Source: Nitrososphaerales archaeon TH526
GTDB taxonomy: Archaea; Thermoproteota; Nitrososphaeria; Nitrososphaerales; Nitrososphaeraceae
Length of the DNA: 10,933 nt
NCBI GenBank assembly: GCA_014523665.1
Contig: JAATVR010000183.1
Coordinates: 1 to 10,933, forward strand
Reading direction: 5' to 3'
Position 1 is the stretch's first letter. Every line of letters starts with the position of its first letter. A program made the position numbers and the translations under genes. Under the pieces are notes generated by a model. The model was given only the letters and a program-made list of their open reading frames with translations, ran no database searches and was not told where the DNA came from. Shown piece by piece: positions 7,685 to 10,933 of the stretch.

Positions 7685-7703
7685 TGAATGGGTCAAGAGG
7701 CAT
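7674..7703 (-). other. Nine-codon upstream minigene created by the duplication
   Basis: In the distal repeat copy the ATG at 7703 opens MPLDPFTIK followed by TAA (7676-7674). The first six codons equal those of the real gene; the rest come from reading across the repeat junction into the promoter element. The longer in-frame start at 7730 would give 18 codons with the same stop, directly abutting the ATG at 7673. It is probably a by-product of the duplication, but could act as a small upstream ORF on transcripts from the distal promoter. Confidence 0.4.
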
Positions 7704-7730
7704 ATCCTGAGGGTTCTCATGGAACCACAT

Positions 7731-7741
7731 TTATTTTATTG
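7731..7741 (-). promoter_or_regulatory. TATA-like element, duplicated distal copy
   Basis: This is the identical second copy of the element at 7674-7684, 57 bases further upstream. If active, it would start a transcript near 7710 that meets the duplicated ATG at 7703 first. Confidence 0.35.
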
Positions 7742-7891
7742 TGAATGGACAGATTGAAAATAGGTATTAATGTCAAAACTCCAGTGACAACCTAAACGCA
7801 TCAAACAAATCGTCATGACAAGTGGCATCCTTGTTTAGCATACCTTCGCCATTCTCTGTCGCTGTCCTTAACGCAGGGATCGCGATCGAAC

Positions 7892-8700
7892 TTACCATGC
7901 TTTTGCGCATGCAATATGACTAAACCACCATGAAGTGGTAAGTAATACTCGCAGCCTCTTCTTTTCGCTTTCATCAGCTATCGAATCAGATTTAATTAAC
8001 TTGCTTATTCTCGATTTGAGGTGTTTCAGCATTGTCCACAGTACTCCAGGTTTGATCTGAGCTCCATTAACGAGATTACATATAAGTCTCGCCTCAGGCA
8101 TATTGCAAAACGGGTGTTCATTAAGCCAATCCCTGACATTGAGAAATGAGAATGTTAGAAGTATAGGCCCAGATCCCGTTTTAGCCTGATGTGGTATTTC
8201 TCCTTCGCGATAGCGTTCCCTTAAGAGGATATGTTTGTTTCTAACTAGAGTAACTTCATGATTTTTGCGTTGAGATCCCACATCAATGCAATGGCAGCTT
8301 TGTTTCGTTTGGAAGGTTTGTACTTTATTATTGTCTTGAGCTTGTCTAAATCCCAGATCTCGCTCTCTGAATTCGGGCTAATATGCTTTGTCTTTTTCTT
8401 CATAATCTGTGCGAAGGGAAAGTCTGCCGCTCAAAAACAGCGTCGGTCGGCTGCGATTTAAATGCAACGAGCAACTTGTAGTTATGTAGCCACCTAAGAA
8501 AGTACTTGATGTGAGCAAGACAATGATTCCATGTTGTAATCCAACGTTTGTCAGGATCTTCCGATATAGCCTTGGTCTTTGTATCGAGAAAGTTTGTTAT
8601 TCTTCATATAAGAATGTAACTCGCTTTTCAATCCTGAATTAGCATTTTTGGGTACTGAATCGGTAATGTGGTAAATAGTAGTAGTCAGAATAGTTGGCAT
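7892..8700 (-). pseudogene. Decayed archaeal tyrosine recombinase (integrase)
   Basis: Reading the minus strand across frames rebuilds an integrase of the type common in Nitrososphaeria. Segment 1 (8700 to about 8592) gives the N-terminus, MPTILTTTIYHI to SYMKNNKL. Segment 2 (8591 to about 8420) gives FLDTKTKAISEDPDKRW, then ITTWNHCLAHIKYFLRWLHN, the core-binding helices. Segment 3 (about 8424 to 8264) gives PFAQIMKKKTKHISP and AAIALMWDLNA. Segment 4 (about 8266 to 7892) gives NHEVTLVRNKHI, GEIPHQAKTGSGPILLTF, RDWLNEHPF and ARLICNLVNGAQIKP. By family comparison about 35 codons are missing at the segment 1/2 junction, frameshifts lie near 8416-8421 and 8262-8266, and the 3' end has lost the His-x-x-Arg box and catalytic Tyr. 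It is therefore inactive. The largest single piece (8281-7892, 129 codons) could be mis-annotated as a gene. It lies on the same strand as tRNA-Ile, 85 bases beyond its 3' end, the usual place for an integrated element. Confidence 0.85.
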
Positions 8701-8718
8701 TACTTTACCGATCCCCTA

Positions 8719-8734
8719 TTCGTTCCTGTACGAA
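8719..8734. repeat. Inverted repeat between integrase relic and tRNA
   Basis: TTCGT (8719-8723) and ACGAA (8730-8734) form a 5-bp inverted repeat around a 6-base spacer. A second one, TTCAT/ATGAA, lies at 8757-8772. Their place beside a recombinase relic and a tRNA 3' end would suit recombinase-binding sites, but such short repeats are common in AT-rich DNA. Confidence 0.25.
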
Positions 8735-8785
8735 CAGACATTGATATGTTATTGGCTTCATGAATATATGAACCGATATATACAA

Positions 8786-8859
8786 TGGGCCGAAAGGGAG
8801 TTGAACCCTCGACCTTTCGATTATCAGTCGAACGCTCCACCAAGCTGAGCTATCGGCCC
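8786..8859 (-). tRNA. tRNA-Ile (anticodon GAT)
   Basis: The minus strand folds into a full cloverleaf of 74 bases. The acceptor stem pairs GGGCCGA with TCGGCCC and the discriminator is A at 8786. The D stem is GCTC/GAGC, and the anticodon stem TTCGA/TCGAA encloses loop CTGATAA with anticodon GAT at 8825-8823. The variable loop is AGGTC, and the T arm has GAGGG, loop TTCAACT, CCCTT. There is no intron and no encoded CCA, as usual for many archaea. It decodes ATC and ATT isoleucine codons and is the substrate of the IleRS in this window. The integrase relic beyond its 3' end suggests it served as an attachment site; the gene itself is intact. Confidence 0.97.
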
Positions 8860-8890
8860 ATTACGTGCTATTGATGTTCAAATCCTGCGT

Positions 8891-8898
8891 TATTTATT
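8891..8898 (-). promoter_or_regulatory. Putative TATA box for tRNA-Ile
   Basis: The minus strand reads AATAAATA, centred about 35 bases before the first base of the tRNA, which fits an archaeal promoter with a short 5' leader removed by RNase P. Confidence 0.45.
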
Positions 8899-8957
8899 CG
8901 TGTGGGTTCCCTCAGAAAAAAAATTGAATGGATTTTTTCGGCAAACGATGTAAATGC

Positions 8958-8965
8958 ATTTAAGT
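8958..8965 (+). promoter_or_regulatory. Putative TATA box for NAD kinase
   Basis: The plus strand reads ATTTAAGT, centred about 32 bases before the ATG at 8994, predicting a leader of about 6 bases. The AT-rich GTATATTC at 8965-8972 overlaps as an alternative but would be too close unless the mRNA is leaderless. Confidence 0.4.
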
Positions 8966-8993
8966 GTATATTCAGTGATATTTCCGTTATCTA

Positions 8994-9812
8994 ATGCCTA
9001 AGGACATCCACGGAGTGGCCATTGTAACAAAAATGAATAGTAAGGAAGCGCAAGAGACTGCTCAAGTTATCGTCAAGATCTTAAGTTCTCGCAATATCAG
9101 TTCATATACAATCCTGCCATTAACTGTTGAGAGATCAATTCCAGTATCATATTCAGATTTAGAAAAAACTAATATAGATATCGCGATTGCAATCGGTGGT
9201 GACGGGACTACCCTGAGAGCGTGTAGAGGAATGCCACCCAATACCTCGATCCTACCCATGAATATTGGCGGAAATAGAGGCATTCTGTCTGAGATAGGAG
9301 CAGACATGATAGAAAAATCGATACACGACTTGCTCAACGGCGATTTCCTCTTGGAGCGAAGACTCAGAATTTTTGCAAATGCTAACGGAAAACAAACCTT
9401 TCCTGCATTGAACGAGATCTTATGTACAAGATCGAGCGTTATGAGAACCCCGTACTTCTCCATAAGTACTTTAGACAATGAAATTAATCAAAGAATGGAT
9501 GGTGTTGCGGTGTCAACTCCGACCGGTTCTACTGGTCATTGTTATTCTTTCGGTGGTCCATTATTACAAGGGAATCTGGAATCTTTAGTAATTGTTCCAG
9601 TAGGATCAATTAATCGCATGCCGAGTATTGTTGTTCCTGTCGAAAATATCGTTATCAAAAGTAACTATGAGACCAACCTAATTATAGATGGACAAGAAAT
9701 TTATACAATTAGTTCTCACCAGAATATTTTGATATCTCGATATCCAATAGATGTAACCTTTGTGCGCTTCAAGAATAGAGGTCTAAAACAATTGGCAAAG
9801 TTAGGTTTTTGA
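8994..9812 (+). CDS. nadK: NAD kinase
   Basis: This enzyme phosphorylates NAD(H) with ATP or polyphosphate to make NADP(H) in the cytoplasm. The diacylglycerol/NAD-kinase fold motif GGDGTT lies at residues 68-73, with catalytic Asp70. The conserved NE pair is at 140-141 (ALNEIL), DGVAVSTPTGST at 169-180 and GGPLL after it, and DGQ at 232-234. At 272 residues it is of normal archaeal length. Small departures are GNRGILSEI where many relatives have GxxGFLTE, and GSTGHCYS where GSTAYSLS is usual; neither removes a catalytic residue I know of. ATG 8994 is chosen because a TATA-like element is centred 32 bases upstream; there is no Shine-Dalgarno sequence. It diverges from tRNA-Ile and stands as a single-gene unit. 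A T-run overlaps its TGA stop (9805-9810). Confidence 0.95.
   Translation: MPKDIHGVAIVTKMNSKEAQETAQVIVKILSSRNISSYTILPLTVERSIPVSYSDLEKTNIDIAIAIGGDGTTLRACRGMPPNTSILPMNIGGNRGILSEIGADMIEKSIHDLLNGDFLLERRLRIFANANGKQTFPALNEILCTRSSVMRTPYFSISTLDNEINQRMDGVAVSTPTGSTGHCYSFGGPLLQGNLESLVIVPVGSINRMPSIVVPVENIVIKSNYETNLIIDGQEIYTISSHQNILISRYPIDVTFVRFKNRGLKQLAKLGF
9804..9812 (+). terminator. Oligo-T run at the end of nadK
   Basis: Six T residues at 9805-9810 run into the TGA stop codon. Oligo-T alone can terminate archaeal RNA polymerase, but termination this close to the stop would be tight, and no hairpin is needed or seen. Confidence 0.2.
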
Positions 9813-9845
9813 ATTAAAACATACCATAATCTTGCTCCAGTTATT

Positions 9846-10079
9846 TCAAGCAGTATTACTTTCGATTCCGATAATCATCGTAACGGATCGAGCCGCCAGC
9901 GGTTCACCTTCATTTTGTAGGGTCATTCGCATCAGGCCACTCGCAAGTATTTCGAGTATTTTCAACTCTAGGGTGCTTTGGAAATCACACCAATGGCATA
10001 TACACATCCATATGGACAATTGAAATATTTGTATTTGTGTGCTGGCGGAACGGCGATCAATTCTTGGATGAGACGACAC
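9846..10079 (-). CDS. Doubtful small ORF (77 aa)
   Basis: This GTG-started frame begins 15 bases after the stop of the upstream regulator gene, in the same direction, and converges on nadK. It has a CICHWC stretch (about 26-31) and an amphipathic C-terminal half, but I recognise no family. Other frames across the same DNA are also partly open on both strands, so it may be chance. Its only positive support is its close position behind the regulator. Confidence 0.2.
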   Translation of the reverse strand: MSSHPRIDRRSASTQIQIFQLSIWMCICHWCDFQSTLELKILEILASGLMRMTLQNEGEPLAARSVTMIIGIESNTA

Positions 10080-10094
10080 GGTGGACAGCTAATA

Positions 10095-10933
10095 CTATTT
10101 TTGAATCAAATCTCGTAACCACAGGAGTAGATCAAGTGGATTTTCTGCAACGTGATCGGCGTGTTCAAAATCATACGCTTCCCTTAATTCACTATTGGTC
10201 ATCAAACATAGTATGAGGCGAGCGGTAAGCTTGTTCCGCAACACATGCGCAGCTGAATATAAAAAACGGAGGGAACTCTCTACAGATGAGCAAACACACA
10301 AGATGATTACGCCGGTTTTATTTCCCCATAACCTAGTTACGTAGCGCTGAAAATCGATATCGAAGAATGGATCAAGTGCTCCTTCTACATTGCCAATATA
10401 TCGTGTCTCACAATTCCCTAAGCGAAGTGATAAGTCTATAATCTTTGAATGTATAGCCGCATCTTCAGAGCCACAAACAATTAGCGCAGAAATATCAGGT
10501 CTCTTCTCTCCATTATGGATACTATACTTGAGGAAATCCAATATCCCGATTACGACACTTTGAAAGCTAATTCGCTCTGCCCTGTTAAGTCTTCCTCTGC
10601 TGTAGAGCTCACCAATAGTATTAATTGTGGGCAGGAAGACATCTGTGAGAAGCTTCAGCCCATCTGCTCCAGAGTTCAATGCGTTCATCATTAATTTCGA
10701 CGACAATTCATCGCTGCCTGTTAAAATTGCATTCATGAATCTTTGCTGCAAATCGTTGTAGTTGATAGAAGTTCCAGGATAGTTCAACCCGGATTCAAGA
10801 AACCATACATTGACAGTACCGATTTTCTTCTTTCTAATCAATCCAATTGAATATAATAGGTTCAGATACTTGGTAATCGTCATCCGATTGATGCCAGTTT
10901 TATTCGCCAGTTCAACACCAGACATTCCTGTCA
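10095..10933 (-). CDS. Transcription regulator: winged helix plus B12-binding-like domain (5' end outside window)
   Basis: The visible N-terminus, from the Met at 10925, holds a helix-turn-helix (SGVELANKTGINRMTITKYL, about 2-21) and wing (about 22-43). Residues about 55-137 match the four-helix cap of cobalamin-binding sensors: repeated GADGLKLLTDVFLPTINTIGEL and a downstream AERISFQSVVIGIL. Residues about 144-276 alternate strands and helices like the B12-binding Rossmann fold (ALIVCG near 147-152, VIILCVCSS near 206-214). The cobalamin-ligating Asp/Glu-x-His-x-x-Gly motif is absent where it should be (CGSEDAAIHSKII), so it may bind no B12, or a different ligand. The frame stays open to the window edge (codons ACA, GGA before the Met), and the first helix of the wing domain is missing, so the true start is probably beyond 10933. 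The stop is TAG. Confidence 0.75.
   Translation of the reverse strand, partial: TGMSGVELANKTGINRMTITKYLNLLYSIGLIRKKKIGTVNVWFLESGLNYPGTSINYNDLQQRFMNAILTGSDELSSKLMMNALNSGADGLKLLTDVFLPTINTIGELYSRGRLNRAERISFQSVVIGILDFLKYSIHNGEKRPDISALIVCGSEDAAIHSKIIDLSLRLGNCETRYIGNVEGALDPFFDIDFQRYVTRLWGNKTGVIILCVCSSVESSLRFLYSAAHVLRNKLTARLILCLMTNSELREAYDFEHADHVAENPLDLLLWLRDLIQK

Larger units (their letters stand above)
7628..7748. repeat. Perfect 57-bp tandem duplication (two copies plus 7 bases)
   Basis: Copy one is 7628-7684 and copy two is 7685-7741; I compared them base by base and found them identical. The array continues with seven matching bases (TGAATGG, 7742-7748) before diverging. On the minus strand each copy carries a TATA-like AATAAAATAA, an ATG TGG codon pair, a second ATG, and the first six codons of the downstream gene. 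The 7-base TGAATGG at both ends of the ancestral unit suggests slippage or recombination between short direct repeats. Perfect identity implies a recent event, or an assembly artefact. Confidence 0.95.

Noticed and set aside
7530..7757. Plus-strand 75-codon ORF with a repeated peptide
   Set aside because: The repeated peptide is just the 57-bp tandem duplication read on the wrong strand; the minus-strand gene is better supported.
8258..8461. Plus-strand 67-codon ORF
   Set aside because: It is the antisense of the integrase relic, whose minus-strand reading has recognisable family blocks.
9062..9478. Minus-strand 138-codon ORF
   Set aside because: It lies wholly inside nadK on the opposite strand; nadK carries all family motifs, so this is a shadow.
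1..10933. CRISPR array, intact insertion sequence or toxin-antitoxin pair
   Set aside because: I saw no regularly spaced repeats, no transposase with terminal repeats, and no recognisable toxin or antitoxin pair.

Overview
The window reads as a chromosomal segment from an ammonia-oxidising-type archaeon (Nitrososphaeria, formerly Thaumarchaeota; perhaps Nitrososphaerales). This rests on an archaeal-type isoleucyl-tRNA synthetase of 1071 residues, a CdvC/Vps4-like cell-division ATPase with a MIT-like N-terminus, archaeal-style inorganic pyrophosphatase and NAD kinase, a tRNA gene without encoded CCA, and TATA-box promoters lying about 32-35 bases from start codons with no Shine-Dalgarno sequences. 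No alignment was run; family calls come from motifs and memory of these families.

Layout. Positions 1-491 hold no convincing gene. A small unknown gene (492-854, minus) follows the end of ileS (952-4167, minus). ileS and ppa (4234-4797, plus) diverge from a 66-base gap with one TATA-like element exactly at its midpoint. ppa runs tail-to-tail into cdvC (4794-6056, minus), the stop codons overlapping by three bases. A long AT-rich gap (6057-7346) has no strong ORF, but holds an orphan TATA-like box followed by three close inverted repeats. Next is a small conserved-looking gene (7347-7646, minus) whose promoter and first codons have been perfectly duplicated as a 57-bp tandem repeat. Then comes a tyrosine-recombinase (integrase) pseudogene scattered over frames (7892-8700, minus), adjacent to tRNA-Ile(GAT) (8786-8859, minus). 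NAD kinase (8994-9812, plus) diverges from the tRNA. The window ends with a 5'-truncated regulator combining a winged helix with a cobalamin-binding-like fold (10095 to the right edge, minus).

How it fits together. IleRS makes pyrophosphate and pyrophosphatase removes it, so their apparent shared divergent promoter makes metabolic sense; tRNA-Ile, the substrate of IleRS, is also in the window, though 4.6 kb away. CdvC belongs to the ESCRT-III-like Cdv division machinery. The stretch from about 6.1 to 8.8 kb looks like an accessory patch: a dead integrase beside a tRNA, a fresh tandem duplication, and gene-poor DNA. I found no intact mobile element, CRISPR array or clear new defence system. 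The best leads are the duplicated promoter/start module, the integrase relic at tRNA-Ile, the single-TATA divergent promoter, and a possible structured RNA near 6.7-6.9 kb.
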